From Owenia fusiformis (taxonomy: Eukaryota > Annelida > Polychaeta > Sabellida > Oweniidae): 64,000 nt of DNA. Every line of letters begins with the position of its first letter. The stretch's first letter is position 1. Positions 24,959 through 36,937 of this stretch are shown here, in pieces. The stretch lies in the NCBI GenBank assembly GCA_903813345.2, contig CAIIXF020000008.1, positions 23,298,822 through 23,362,821 on the forward strand, in the 5' to 3' direction. The notes under the pieces are model-generated. The model worked only from the letters and a program-made list of their open reading frames with translations. It did not search any database and was not told the DNA's origin. The translations under genes and the position numbers were made by a program.

Positions 24959-24960
24959 TA

Positions 24961-26408
24961 TAACAGAAGAAAGCATATATATAACAGGAGAAAGCATATA
25001 TGCAACAGGAGAAAGCATATATGCAACAGGAAAAAGCATATATGCAACAGGAGAAAGCATATATGCAACAGGAGAAAGCATATATGCAACAGGAGAAAGC
25101 ATATATGCAACAGGAGAAAGCATATATGCAACAGGTGAAAGCATATATGCAAAAGGAGAAAGCATATATGCAACAGGAGAAAGCATATATGCAACAGGAG
25201 AAAGCATATATGCAACAGGAGAAAGCATATATGCAACAGGAGAAAGCATATATATAACAGGAGAAAGCATATATGCAGCAGGAGAAAGCATATATGCAAC
25301 AGGTGAAAGCATATATGCAAAAGGAGAAAGCATATATGCAACAGGAGAAAGTATATATATAACAGGAGAAAGCATATATGTAACAGGAGAAAGCATATAT
25401 GTAACAGGAGAAAGCATATATGCAACAGGAGAAAGCATATATGTAACAGGAAAAAGCATATATGCAAAAGGAGAAAGCATATATATAACAGGAGAAAGTA
25501 GATATGTAATAGGAGAAAGCATATATGCAACAGGAGAAAGTATATATATAACAGGAGAAAGCATATATGTAACAGGAGAAAGCATATATGTAACAGGAGA
25601 AAGCATATATGCAACAGGAGAAAGCATATATGCAACAGGTGAAAGCATATATGCAAAAGGAGAAAGCATATATGCAACATGAGAAAGCATACATGTAACA
25701 GGAGAAAGCATATATGTAATAGGAGAAAGCATATATGCAACAGCATAAAGCATATATGCAACAGGAAAAACCATATATGCAACAGGAGAAAGCATACATG
25801 TAACAGGAGAAAGCATATATGTAATAGGAGAAAGCATATATGCAACAGAATAAAGCATATATGCAACAGGAGAAAGCATTTATGCAACAGGAGAAAGCAT
25901 ATATGCAACAGGAGAAAGTATATATATAACAGGAGAAAGCATATATGTAACAGGAGAAAGCATATATGCAACAGGAGAAAGCATATATGCAACAGGAGAA
26001 AGTATACATGTAACAGGAGAAAGCATTTATGCAACAGGAGAAAGCATATATGCAGCAGGAGAAAGCATATATATAACAGGAGAAAGCATATATGTAACAG
26101 GAGAAAGCATATATGTAACAGGAGAAAGCATTTATGCAACAGGAGAAAGCATATATGCAACAGGAGAAAGCATATATGTAACAGGAAAAAGCATATATGC
26201 AAAAGGAGAAAGCATATATATAACAGGAGAAAGTAGATATGTAATAGGAGAAAGCATATATGTAACAGGAAAAAGCATATATGCAAAAGGAGAAAGCATA
26301 TATATAACAGGAGAAAGTAGATATGTAATAGGAGAAAGCATATATGCAACAGGAGAAAGCATAATATGCAAAAGGAGAAAGCATATGTGTAACAGGAAAA
26401 AGCATATA
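24961..26408. repeat. 21-bp satellite, right part (about 69 copies)
   Basis: This continues the array at 22841-23937 on the other side of the MITE, with the same unit and the same variant set, plus GCAAAAGG and GTAGATATG variants. It stops at 26408, where a different element begins with CAGGGTGTTTC. Long open frames (up to 494 codons) are by-products of the period. Confidence 0.95.
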
Positions 26409-26635
26409 CAGGGTGTTTCATATGTATGCACCCCCCATTAACTCATACATCTAGCATTGCTACCCTATCATGTTATATATCATTTTGTTCCTTATGGAAA
26501 GTTATATGAGATTGCAAAGTTTCAGAATCCATCTAGATGTACCTGAAAAAAGGGTGTACGGACGGATGGATGTACAGACGGACAGATGGAGGCATTCCCT
26601 ATATCCCTCCAAACGAAGTTTGGTGGGATAATAAG
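26409..26635. mobile_element. Short element at the satellite edge
   Basis: The segment begins CAGGGTGTTTCATATG next to a TA and ends with TTCCCTATATCCCTCC...GGTGGGATAATAA after GGACGGATGG repeats. Just beyond it the sequence reads AGAAAGCATTCAG, which resembles the satellite again. It therefore appears inserted near the right edge of the array. The two ends do not match each other, so it is composite or truncated. Confidence 0.45.
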
Positions 26636-27312
26636 AAAGCATTCAGATATTAGCATACAGGGAACAGTATAGAGTGAGGACTTAATCAATGTAAGAATTA
26701 CAATCGAACTAATGATGGTAATTTTTCACCATCTTGTATTCTAAAAATTGCAGACTTCAAAAAGTAACAAATAGATATACCATATGACAGATAATATCCT
26801 TGATTAGAGATGGAAATAGCTCTAATAACAGGACTAGATTTTATTTCTAGAGTTAACAAACATGACACAAATAAAAATGTTAGAAGTTGATATATACGTA
26901 AATATATCAGGCTAGATTTAATAACAATGTATTAAACAGACTCAAGGTAACGATTTCCAAGAAATCTATGACTCCCAATTGTCCCATGATTCTTTCATCA
27001 TTCAGTGAGGAATAATTACATTGCAGCTTCCCATTGTCTTAAACCTGTTAATAGCATTTCATTGGGTTACTGGATAATTTAGTCATTTCTTTGAAGAATT
27101 AATATAGAACTGCCATATTTTTGGTATTTCAATTAATACTTGTACAATTCATAAATACAATGCTAGTGAATTTTCTCCATTTCATTTTATTTTGAATTTT
27201 TAAACAGAACCACCATGGAATTTTACGTATTCAAACATTGTAAGTGAGAGATAAATAACAGGAAACAAAAGTGAAAGTAGACATTATTAAAAGCAATTCC
27301 TATGCATTATTG
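26636..27312. other. Unannotated spacer
   Basis: AT-rich unique sequence with no supported feature. Confidence 0.5.
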
Positions 27313-27440
27313 TACATGTAAGACATGGCATAAAAATCCAAATCTTTTAAAATGGGATAGATTGATACATTTATTATGAGATAGGGACTTCTTATTGCTT
27401 ATAAAAACAGCTGTGATATATATTACTTAACCTCTGGAGG

Positions 27441-28210
27441 GACACCATACTTGGCATCTGTAATAGCCTGAAACATGAGGGACACCATACTTGGCATCTG
27501 TAATAGCCTGAAACACAAGGGACACCATACTTGGCATCTGTAATAGCCTGAAACACAAGGGACACCATACTTGGCATCTGTAATAGCCTGAAACATGAGG
27601 GACACCATACTTGGCATCTGTAATAGCCTGAAACACGAGGGACACCATACTTGGCATCTGTAATAGCCTGAAACACGAGGGACACCATACTTGGCATCTG
27701 TAATAGCCTGAAACACGAGGGACACCATACTTGGCATCTGTAATAGCCTGAAACATGAGGGACACTATACTTGACATCTGTAATAGCCTGAAACATGAGG
27801 GACACCATACTTGGCATCTGTAATAGCCTGAAACACGAGGGACACCATACTTGGCATCTGTAATAGCCTGAAACATGAGGGACACCATACTTGGCATCTG
27901 TAATAGCCTGAAACATGAGGGACACCATACTTGGCATCTGCAATAGCCTGAAACATGAGGAACACCATACTTGGCATCTGTAATAGCCTGAAACATGAGT
28001 AACACCATACTTGGCATCTGTAATAGCCTGAAACATGAGGAACACCATACTTGGCATCTGTAATAGCCTGAAACATGAGGGACACCATACTTGGCATCTG
28101 TAATAGCCTGAAACACGAGGGACACCATACTTGGCATCTGTAATAGCCTGAAACATGAGGGACACCATACTTGGCATCTGTAATAGCCTGAAACATGAGG
28201 GACACCATAC
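27441..28210. repeat. 40-bp minisatellite, about 19 copies
   Basis: The unit is 40 bp (GACACCATACTTGGCATCTG + TAATAGCCTGAAACATGAGG). Copies differ mainly at one or two positions (CATGAGG, CACGAGG, CACAAGG, and GGGACACC or GGAACACC). All three minus-strand frames are open for over 100 codons. The array and 128 bp of its left flank are duplicated at 28208-28550. Confidence 0.95.
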
Positions 28211-28550
28211 ATGTAAGACATGGCATAAAAATCCAAATCTTTTAAAATGGGATAGATTGATACATTTATTATGAGATAGGGACTTCTTATTGCTTATAAA
28301 AACAGCTGTGATATATATTACTTAACCTCTGGAGGGACACCATACTTGGCATCTGTAATAGCCTGAAACATGAGGGACACCATACTTGGCATCTGTAATA
28401 GCCCTGAAACATGAGGAACACCATACTTGGCATCTGTAATAGCCTGAAACATGAGTAACACCATACTTGGCATCTGTAATAGCCTGAAACATGAGGAACA
28501 CCATACTTGGCATTTGTAATAGCCTGAAACATGAGAGACACCATATACCA
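28208..28550. repeat. Partial duplicate of the 40-bp array and its flank
   Basis: Positions 28208-28335 repeat 27313-27440 almost exactly (offset 895 bp). About five further 40-bp units follow, to about 28545. One unit has an extra C (near 28402). The junction lies within a shared TAC, consistent with unequal exchange or replication slippage. Confidence 0.9.
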
Positions 28551-28943
28551 TGGGGACCTATCAGTATCATCACCAATACCTGTGATCAGTCAATTGGATA
28601 TAAAGTAAGTCTGCTAACAAATACAATCACAGTAAAACCTGTCAGATGGAACACCTTTCTGTAAGTAACACCTGTTTACAAGGAATGGTTTCCAAAAGAA
28701 TATTTTTCCATTGACTTAAATGATAACAGACCCTCTCTGTGAGCAAACATCTGTCGAGTGGGAACAAGGAATCATGTTTCAGGCAAATTTTGAAAATTCA
28801 CATATTCACAAGGAACATGGAAAATTGGTTGGACTGTAGGCTATATTCCATATTGTTTTTCAGAGGTTTGAATGGCTTAAGCCAATATCTGAGTCTAAAG
28901 AACTTAGATTAATATGAATGAGATTAATACTAACTATTAACGC

Positions 28944-29044
28944 AACTATCATTTGAACTTATGATCGGACATTAGTATGATGTTACTTCATTACCTTGAA
29001 CTACACATCATACTGATGTCCAATCATAAGTTTGAATAATAGTT
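28944..29044. repeat. Long hairpin (about 40-bp stems)
   Basis: AACTATCATTTGAACTTATG and the sequence following it pair with TAATAGTT-ending sequence at 29005-29044, with a few mismatches. The loop is about 20 bp. It may be a small MITE, but no clear target duplication was seen. Confidence 0.6.
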
Positions 29045-30097
29045 TTGTTTCAAATATCAATTGTATGACATATTAGACCATGCTACCAGGGGGAACTGGA
29101 ACTGCGGGGCTTACTTTTTTACACATTTTTTCTGTTTTGAAAAATAAAATTCGAAATGTGATATATATTTCTTCGTTTTGTCGAAGAAATCTATAAATAT
29201 TTCATTGTGGTTTTATCTTTACATCGTAATATCAATCATCCTCATCATTTTTCAAATAAGTTACCTTAAAATGTCATGCTATTCTCGTACTTGTAGAACT
29301 TAATGTGACTGTAATTCAACATTTATCAAGCAGGAAAAAAATAATTTCCAACATTGGTGACAAAATGTTTCTAGTTTCCTGTTGAATGTTTAGTCTCCCA
29401 TCATACAAATGTGATTTTAGGCAATCTGTCTGCATGTGGTGTGATTTCCCTTTTCTATAATATCAAAATTCATTTGTTATTTATTGAGATAAATATGTCA
29501 AAGTATAACAGATAATGAGAGATTATCTGTTACTTCTTATGTTCACTTGTATTTCAATGGCTACGTATATATTTCCCTATAAATTTTCATTCTTTATTCT
29601 ATAAATATTAGGAAGTTGTTCAGACCAGGTTAAGTTATGTGACATGTATACATGCAACATGTTGTCCTTTCTGTATTAAGTTGAGTAAAAAGGTTGAGAT
29701 TTCAGACATCTGTAAGAATGTATACTGATTAAATGCATCATAATAATCAGTAATATCTTTTTAATTTAGGTTGAGTGGAGAGTTGTTTTGTACTTTTGTA
29801 ATATAATCTTTTATTAAAAAATGTATATACAATGTCTATGTTTCTTAGACAAACAAGGCAGAGGGTGAACAATATCGTACCTAAAACATAGTAGTGTCGG
29901 CTTGATGACCCAGAAAGCAAGATGGCTGCCAGAAAGTTAATCAGTTCTAGAACCAATGCATGTTGTACCAAAACCTGTTATACCGATGCACGTTGTACGG
30001 AAAACCATTGCTGTATATCGACACCATGATTTTGTGATGTTAAAAGGTTTGTAATGGAAGATGTATGATAAGAGTAGAAGAGTATGACCAGAACAAC
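29045..30097. other. Unannotated spacer
   Basis: I find no exon, RNA or repeat here that I can support. A short CAAGATGGCTGCC patch near 29920 resembles the dispersed repeats on either side. Confidence 0.4.
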
Positions 30098-31667
30098 GGC
30101 AACGCCAAAGCGTAGCGAATCCCATCGAACAGAAATGGCTGGCATTTTTACAAACGAATAGCAAATATCATAAAACAACACACCAGAAAGGCCACCATTT
30201 TCAAAATGGTTGCTCACTAGCCAAGTTGTCATCAGAAGAAATAATATGCTTTTAAGTAGCCACCTCTAAAATTTTTGAAAAATCATACACGTAAAATAAC
30301 ACACATAAAAATGGTGGCCATTTTTCGAAATGGCCGACTACTCCCCAAAGTTTAATTAGACATTGTGCCATGCTTAAAGCATTCACATATCAAATATGAA
30401 CAAAATCGCTCCACTACTTTTCGAGTTATAGTAAAATACGTTAAAATGGCGGCCATTTTTCAAAATGGCCACCTTCTACCAAAAGTGTCATTAGAAATAG
30501 ACAGTGTGACATGCTTATTGTATTCACATACCAAATATGAACAAAATCGCTCTACTACTTTTTGGGTTATAGTAAAATACGTTAGAATGGCGGCCATTTT
30601 TCAAATTTTTTTTCAAAATGGGCGCCTTCTACCAAAAGTGTCATAGGACAGTGTGCCATGCTTATAGTATTCACATACCAAATATGAACAAAATCGCTCC
30701 ACTACTTTTCTAGTTATAGTAAAATATGTTAAAATGGCGGCCATTTTTCAATTTTTTTTCAAAATGGCCACCTACTACCCAAAGTGTCATAGGACAGTGT
30801 GCCATGCTTATAGTATTCACATACCAAATATGAACAAAATCGCTCCACTACTTTTCGAGTTATAGCAAAATACGTTAAAATGGCGGCCATTTTTCAAATT
30901 TTTTTTCAAAATGGCCGCCTTCTACCAAAAGTGTCATAGGACAGTGTGCCATGCTTATAGTATTCACATACCAAATATGAACAAAATCGCTCCACTACTT
31001 TTCGAGCTATAGTAAAATACGTTAAAATGGCGGCCATTTTTTAATTTTTTTTTCAAAATGGCCGCCTTCTACCAAAAGTGTCTTTAGACAGTGTGCAATG
31101 CTTATAATATTCACATACCAAATATGAACAAAATCGCTCCACTATTTTTTGAGTTACAGCAACAATCGTAAAATGACGAGTAAAGGCCGCCATTTTTCAA
31201 GATGGCTGCCATGTGCTTCTTTAATATCTACATTTGTAGCATTATTAATGTCCTTTATAATTTTTTTAAATTTAAAACATATTGCTATTACAGTTTTACA
31301 TATTGCACCTAAATTACTGTAAAATCGGCACTAAAATGGCCGCCATTTTGAAAATCGGCTTTCGAGCAGAACTTCTACCCCCATAGGGTATATGTGTACA
31401 AAATATGAACAAAATCGGGCCAACGGTATTTGAGTTATTGCCCGGACGGACGGACGGACAGACGGACGTCATTTGTTGTTGCTGCATTGGTTTCTTCATT
31501 CATTTTCTTCTTTCTTTGTCTTGATTTGATTGCGATGTTACTTATCTTTCTTCAGGGTCCACAGACTTGAGACTGCGCATAGGTGGACGGACGGACGTAC
31601 GTACGTACGGACGGACGGACGGAGGCGTTCCCTATATCCCTCCGAACTTCGTTCGATGGGATAATAA
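30098..31667. mobile_element. Repeat element with matched ATCCCATCGAAC ends
   Basis: The left end GGCAACGCC...GTAGCGAATCCCATCGAAC (core 30119-30130) and the right end GAACTTCGTTCGATGGGATAATAA (core 31651-31662) share a perfect 12-bp inverted core. The interior carries tandem copies of about 146 bp (30345-31200). Each copy contains CATACCAAATATGAACAAAA, CGAGTTATAG and AATGGCGGCCATTTTTC. ACGG repeats sit near both 31445 and 31590, so two right ends may be stacked. No open frame of transposase type is present. Confidence 0.6.
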
Positions 31668-32239
31668 GTATTATTGAAATCATCCACATTTAATCAGGAA
31701 GACCAGGCAAGAAATAGAAACAGAATACTAGTATTAAGGCTTCATCAAGGAAGTGAAACTAAAACACCCTAGAATCACAGCCCAAGTCGAACCTTCATGT
31801 TAGTCTGTTAATATACCAGTATTTCACTTATTTATCAATAAAATTTAATTTGGAACAAAATAGATTTAAGAAAACAATGTAAGCTAAGGTATTTAATATC
31901 ATAAACAAAAGATGTACGTAATGTTGTTAACCTGCAAAGATATTTCCTAATTTATTATTAAAGTTCTATGCGTAATTTTCCAGTCCCTGAACATTTGATT
32001 CGATTTGATTATGAACGAGAATATAAAGGACACTAAATAAACTTTCCAATGGTGTGCTGTGTATATGGCTTGCTATTTCAAAAAAAATTTCATCATCTAT
32101 TACATATTGTGTTACATTTAATTTCAATTCAATTTACTGTATTTTCTTTTAACATTTTTATCTTATTTCTCTGCCCTTGATTGGCTTCAATTTTCGAAGA
32201 TTGAGTTGTTTTCAGAATAAATAGACGGACAAACAGACA
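31668..32239. other. Unannotated spacer
   Basis: Nothing is recognised apart from a short ACGGACAAACAGAC run at the right edge. Confidence 0.45.
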
Positions 32240-32485
32240 AATGAATGGGTGGCTTTGCTCTAGAACTTCTTACCATGTAACACGTGTGAAAATATGAAGT
32301 AAATCTGTGGTTTTCCTGGAATTGTGATGACAAGATTTAACTAAAAACTTCCAAGATGGCCACCAGAATGCAAGATGGCCGTACAAAAGTTAATCAGCTC
32401 TAAAACCTCTTACTATTTAACATGTGTGAACATTTGAATTATGTCAAGTGGTTTTCCTGGAATCGTGATTGCAAGAAAGTGAGAC
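32240..32485. repeat. Two diverged copies of a 145-bp repeat
   Basis: CTCTA(G/A)AAC(T/C)TCTTAC followed by ACATGTGTGAA and GTGGTTTTCCTGGAAT occurs at 32255-32330 and again at 32398-32475. CAAGATGGCC motifs lie between the copies. It resembles a fragment of the dispersed CAAGATGGC families elsewhere in the window. Confidence 0.5.
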
Positions 32486-32903
32486 GCTGCCCACCCGCCC
32501 ATCAAGCTGACGACAATATCAGACCTTTTTTTTATTTTAGGTACGATAATTATTCAGCTTAGGGTAGATCCAATTATCCTGTCCATGTATTGTACACTCC
32601 TCTCTATGAGTTTGGCAACCAGACATAGCATACCAAAGCCTGTTTGGATCTAAAATTATAAATTGTGTTCTTTAATTACAATAAATTCATGAAAAATTTG
32701 ATGATTTTTTCAAATAACATGAACAAGCTTTGATAAGTGAATTAAAGGGGAACTTCCAGTTGAGGGGATCCGGGAGTGTATAAGGAAATAGATACAATAA
32801 GTAAATAACTGATAACAGGCATCCATTTATAAGATTATTAGTCCATTTATGCAATTAAACAAATACATAACCAAACATTGAGAAGAGAACATCTCACACA
32901 ACA

Positions 32904-32953
32904 GTTTATAAAAACCATCTTAAGAATCATTCAAGTTTTATAAATCTTGAAGA
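32904..32953 (+). promoter_or_regulatory. TATA-like element upstream of the TLR start
   Basis: TTTATAAAAACC at about 32905 and a second TTTATAAATC at about 32938 precede the ATG at 32954. The first is a plausible TATA box roughly 50 bp upstream of translation, leaving a short leader. This is inference from sequence only. Confidence 0.25.
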
Positions 32954-35355
32954 ATGAATTCTGTGTTACTCTATGTGGTGGCTCTTGCCTCTTATTATCA
33001 AGGAGGCAACTCTGAATCCACAGGGGCTATGGTATCAACAAAATACACAAGCACTATCACTGAACCAAAATCAATTGAGGTTGTCACAAAAATAAAGAAT
33101 GGCAAAAGAAAAGGCTGCAGCATTTGTCATTGCACTGGAACAACAGTTCACTGTCATTGTCAAGGTAAAACATTTGTAAATGATTCACTGCCTACTGACT
33201 TCCCAGCAAACACAACCATTTTGGATCTTTACAATTGTAAATTACGTGAACTGAAGGACTTTGAACTTGGCAGATATTATAAACAATTACGATATCTGGA
33301 TATCTCCAATAACAATATATCAGTTCTAAAGAATGCTACATTTGCAGGGCTAGAAAAACTAGAGGTTATAAAAATTGTTAATGATAATTATTCTGCTGAT
33401 AAACTGGATCCTTATGTCATCAGCTTGCTTCCAAACATTAAGTCTATTGAGGTGACACGTCTGGGTGATTCTACTAAATGGAAAAACAAACCATTCAGTA
33501 TAGTACCAAATGCTTGGCTGAATACCATCAAGGGACTAGAGAATTCAACAATTGAGACCATCATATTTGATCATATTTCAATTGTACCTGTAGAAGTAGG
33601 TAAACCAGAAATTTTTTTTTTTGAAAAACTCTCCAGTTAAGAAGTTGGTGCTAACAGATATGCATTTGGTATCACTTGATTTTGGAATATTTGAATATTT
33701 GCCACATTTAGAAGAAATTGATATATCATTCAATAGCCTTCAAATGGCATTTGTTATGTCAAAAACTTTCCTTCAACTGTTTATGATGACAAAGCTGCAT
33801 ACCATCAGACTACGAGATAACATTCACAGAACAGTCAACGTTGGACATGAAGCACTCTCTAAGGAGATGGCTCAGCAGACATGGGCAGTTCCTAAAAGTA
33901 ATAAGGTGATTGATTTGGGACATTCTGATCTGTTAACAAAACCTATATATCTTTCCTATGGATTAAAGCTGAGTAGAGACAACAGTCTGACCAAAATTGA
34001 TTTGTCCCATACAAAGTTTGTGAGAAAGATGGGCCCAATTTTGGGTTTAGTGCAATTAAAGGAATTAGACTTTCAAAGCAATGATTGCAATATCCAACCA
34101 TCAATGTTTACTTGAATATATGGGGCATTTGAATCCATAGAATTCGTGAACATTGCTAATAACTACATAGACATGTCAAGTATAAATGACACAATGACAA
34201 TCTTTGAGAATTGTTCATGGCTTCAATATTTAGACTTGTCATACAACATGCAATATGGGTAACATTCCATCATCTATTCTTAAAGATGCATCCCGTTTAA
34301 AAACATTGAACATTAGTGGAAACAACTTTGATGAAATCGAAATTGATTTGGAAGGAGCCCCATTGTTGCAAATGTTAAACATGTCCCATAATGCATTGCC
34401 ATTATTAACAGATGTAATGAGGGCAAGCCTAGATGATTACAATCAAAGCTCCAGTTTCTATATTGACATACATGGGAATCCTTTGACATGTGGTTGCCAA
34501 GACAATTCCCTTGAATTTATTGAATGGATGCAAAGACATAGTAAACACATCGTGAGTTGGGAAATGTTGCAATGTGTGTATATCAGTAACTCTTTAGTTT
34601 ACATGCACACAATTGATTTGGATATGATGAAGTTGACCTGTTGGAAAAGTGTGATTCTTGCTGGTTCAATGCCATGTACAGTCCTCATACTGGTTTTGGT
34701 GCTAATACAGTAGCTGTGACTTATCAACGGAGGTATAAGCTTCACTATCTTTATCTACAGTTCCGTGCAGCACTTCGCCATCATGACAGAGATAATCAAG
34801 TCTATCACTTTGATGCTTTCATAAGCTACAGTTCATATGATAAAAACTGGGGGCTGGAGATATTATGGGCAAAACTATCTGGTGATTATAAATACAATAT
34901 ATGTATTGATGATCGTAATTTCATAGCTGGAGTTGATATCAATAATGCCATCATTGATGCTATTGATCGCAGCAACAAAGTCATTCTGATTATCACCCAG
35001 AATTTTCTCCGTAGCAAATGGTGCCAATATGAATTAAACCTAGCAAGAGGTGAGCTGGCTAATAGAGGGCGTGACTGCCTTATACTCATCCTGAAAGAGC
35101 CAAAAGGGATTCTCCCACCTGAACTAATCACTCCAACATTACGTTCCCTCTTAGATACTCGAATCTATCTTTGAATTGAGTGATGATAATGACAGAAATG
35201 AGGTGTTCTGGTGGAAGCTACGTGATGCTTTGGGTGAGCCTATTCAACATGAACAACCTTTGACTGATACACAATACATCTACGCAACAAATGACGGTGA
35301 TGATGAAATCCTAAATGAACTCAACAACAGGAATCATAACATAAACAATGGTTGA
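32954..35355 (+). pseudogene. Toll-like receptor, intronless, with five lesions
   Basis: About 800 codons, a normal TLR length, are recognisable without introns. The order is: a hydrophobic signal sequence (MNSVLLYVVALASYYQG); an N-terminal cysteine cluster (CSICHC...VHCHC); leucine-rich repeats (e.g. LRYLDISNNNIS, LEEIDISFNSL, LKTLNISGNNF); a C-terminal LRR cap (NPLTCGCQDN...FIEWMQRH); a membrane segment near 34650-34710; and a cytoplasmic TIR domain (FDAFISYSSYDKNW, box 2 RNFIAG, box 3 FWWKLRDAL). Such receptors sense microbial ligands at membranes and signal through TIR adaptors. The frame breaks five times: in an 11-T run (33612-33622), at TGA 34113-34115, near 34245-34258, near 34700-34715, and near 35160-35172. 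Either this is a decayed copy or the assembly carries indel errors. The BB-loop proline of the usual RDxxPG motif is alanine here. Confidence 0.9.
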
Positions 35356-35359
35356 CATA

Positions 35360-36937
35360 CAGGGTGACCATTGTTTTTTCCTTTAACTTCCACATGATGC
35401 CATGATCAGGTTCATTTTTGGCACAAATGTACATTAGTCAATGCATGACATTAAGTGTGAAATGTCAATCTCCTTCCATTTTTATTTGATGGCTATTTCA
35501 GGACATGTTCCATATGTGCTCCCGGCACTTAATACAAACTTGGATTCTGCGCTCAAAATTGTTGATGACATGGACACATTCCTCAATTTAATTGCTAATT
35601 TCAGCTAATTTATGGTAACAGGATTGTTTTTATACACATTATCCTTTAGTAGGCCCCAAAGATAAAAAATTGGAGGGTTTAAGTTACGGTTGTGAGGGCC
35701 CCATATATTGGGACATCCCTACTGATCAATCGAACTCCAAACCTTGCACAGTGTTACTGCTCATGTCTTAGAGGGTTCCTCTGTCAAGAGGCTGTCAAGA
35801 ATTTTTACATCACTGCTAGATAATATTCAGTGTTCACTGTAACAGCTTTTCCTGTCTCATCTTCAAAGAAGTAAGGCCCAATTATGCCGAGCCTTGAGAG
35901 AGCAATCCCAGATATACATTTTATAGTTTAGTTTAGTTTAGTTTTATTGTTATTTACAGTGGTAGGTTCAATACAATGCAATACAATACAATACAAAAGA
36001 AAAGTAATAAAAAGCAACCCAGCCCACTTGGGCTTATCAACCACTAATGTTAAAAATTACAATTAGATTCATAACAAACAATTTTAAAAATACTAGCATG
36101 AATTTCTTAGACACATACATGCAGTTTAATTCAATTTACATTATAAATGGCATTTCTTCTTTTAAAATAACAAAGTTTAACAAAATGAGCAGCTTGCCTA
36201 GGCATTTTTTCAAATAAATACTGAAACTTTTGATCCGTAGTTGATTCTGTTTCTTCAAAAATTTGGTGATTTTGTAAATATGTTTTCCTTATTTCCTTAT
36301 AAAATGTACAATTAAAAATAAAATGTTCCTCATCCTCAATGTTGCCAGATTTACATAAAGTACATTTTCTATTTTCCAATTTTTCATTTCTAAATCTGCC
36401 TGTTTCAATTTCCAGTGGTAAAATTCCCATACGTAATTGTGCAATTAAAGATCGTTCCAACTTAGATAAATTTAGCAATAAATATGACTCAGTTTTGTAT
36501 GAGGTTTTGAATTTGACATATGTTCTTAATTTTGGTTTCTTGTGTACTAAATCATTCCAAGTTGTTTCATATGTAAGCAGTAGTTTCTTTTTGACTTTTT
36601 CTATATAACAATACTCTAAATTCTCAAAATTATCTTGACAATCACATCTATTTAAAATTGCAATGGTCTTTGAAGTACTTGATCTTGGGGAGCTGTACCC
36701 CAATAAACATATTCTTTGAACTGACATTGGCATTTGGGAGGAAATGGGCTTCATCTGAAAACCACAGATCATTATGCAAAGAATCCAAGTTTGTTTTCTA
36801 CGCCAGAGAGCACACATGGAACATATCCTGAAATATAATGTCATGCATGTACAATTGTGCCAAAAATGAACCTGATTATGGCATCATGTGGAAGTCAAAG
36901 GTAAAAACAATGGTCCACTCTTTTTCTGGGCACCCTG
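35360..36937 (-). mobile_element. Decayed mariner-like (Tc1/mariner) transposon
   Basis: The left end (CAGGGTGACC) and right end (GGGCACCCTG) are inverted and flanked by TA at 35358-35359 and 36938-36939. Inverted similarity runs about 170 bp inward. Minus-strand transposase remnants read LWFSDEAHFLPNANV (first catalytic Asp region), VYWGTAPQDQVLQRPL, then after the LINE insertion SRLGIIGPYFFEDETGKAVT, and finally NLNPPIFYLWGLLKDNVY. The last is the third catalytic region, with its usual PDLNPPDF acidic residues replaced. Stops, frameshifts and loss of the N-terminal DNA-binding part show it is dead. It lies 4 bp beyond the TLR stop codon. Confidence 0.85.
35930..36662 (-). mobile_element. 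LINE 3' fragment nested in the mariner element
   Basis: The minus-strand frame continues through SYLLLNLSKLERSLIAQL, MGILPLEIETGRFRN, RKCTLCKSGNIEDEEHFIFN and ends KRRNAIYNVN (stop at about 36131). The cysteine/histidine pattern C-x2-C...H-x4-C is that of the zinc-knuckle-like C-terminal region following the reverse transcriptase in many non-LTR retrotransposons. The 3' tail ends in repeated TAAAC/ACAAT-type runs near 35930-35995. The transposase resumes on both sides (...LQRPL and ...GIALSRLG), which fixes the insertion. It is a 5'-truncated copy without the catalytic domain. Confidence 0.75.

Noticed and set aside
22841-26408. CRISPR array
   Set aside because: The repeats are contiguous 21-bp units with no unique spacers, and the genome is eukaryotic. 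The same applies to the other arrays in the window.
22771-26431. Several frames of 200-494 codons on both strands (MLSPVAY, NRRKHIC, YATGESI and similar repeats)
   Set aside because: The 21-bp satellite period keeps every stop-free frame open. The same DNA encodes unrelated peptides in parallel, so none shows coding constraint.
27392-28544. Frames of about 260 codons with YYRCQVWCPSCFRLLQ repeats
   Set aside because: The 40-bp unit rotates through three frames, giving the same peptide mix in each. It is array-derived.
28629-28845. A small transposon with CAGTAAAACCTGTC and GGTTGGACTGTA ends
   Set aside because: The ends match only partially when inverted, and no target duplication is present on the left.
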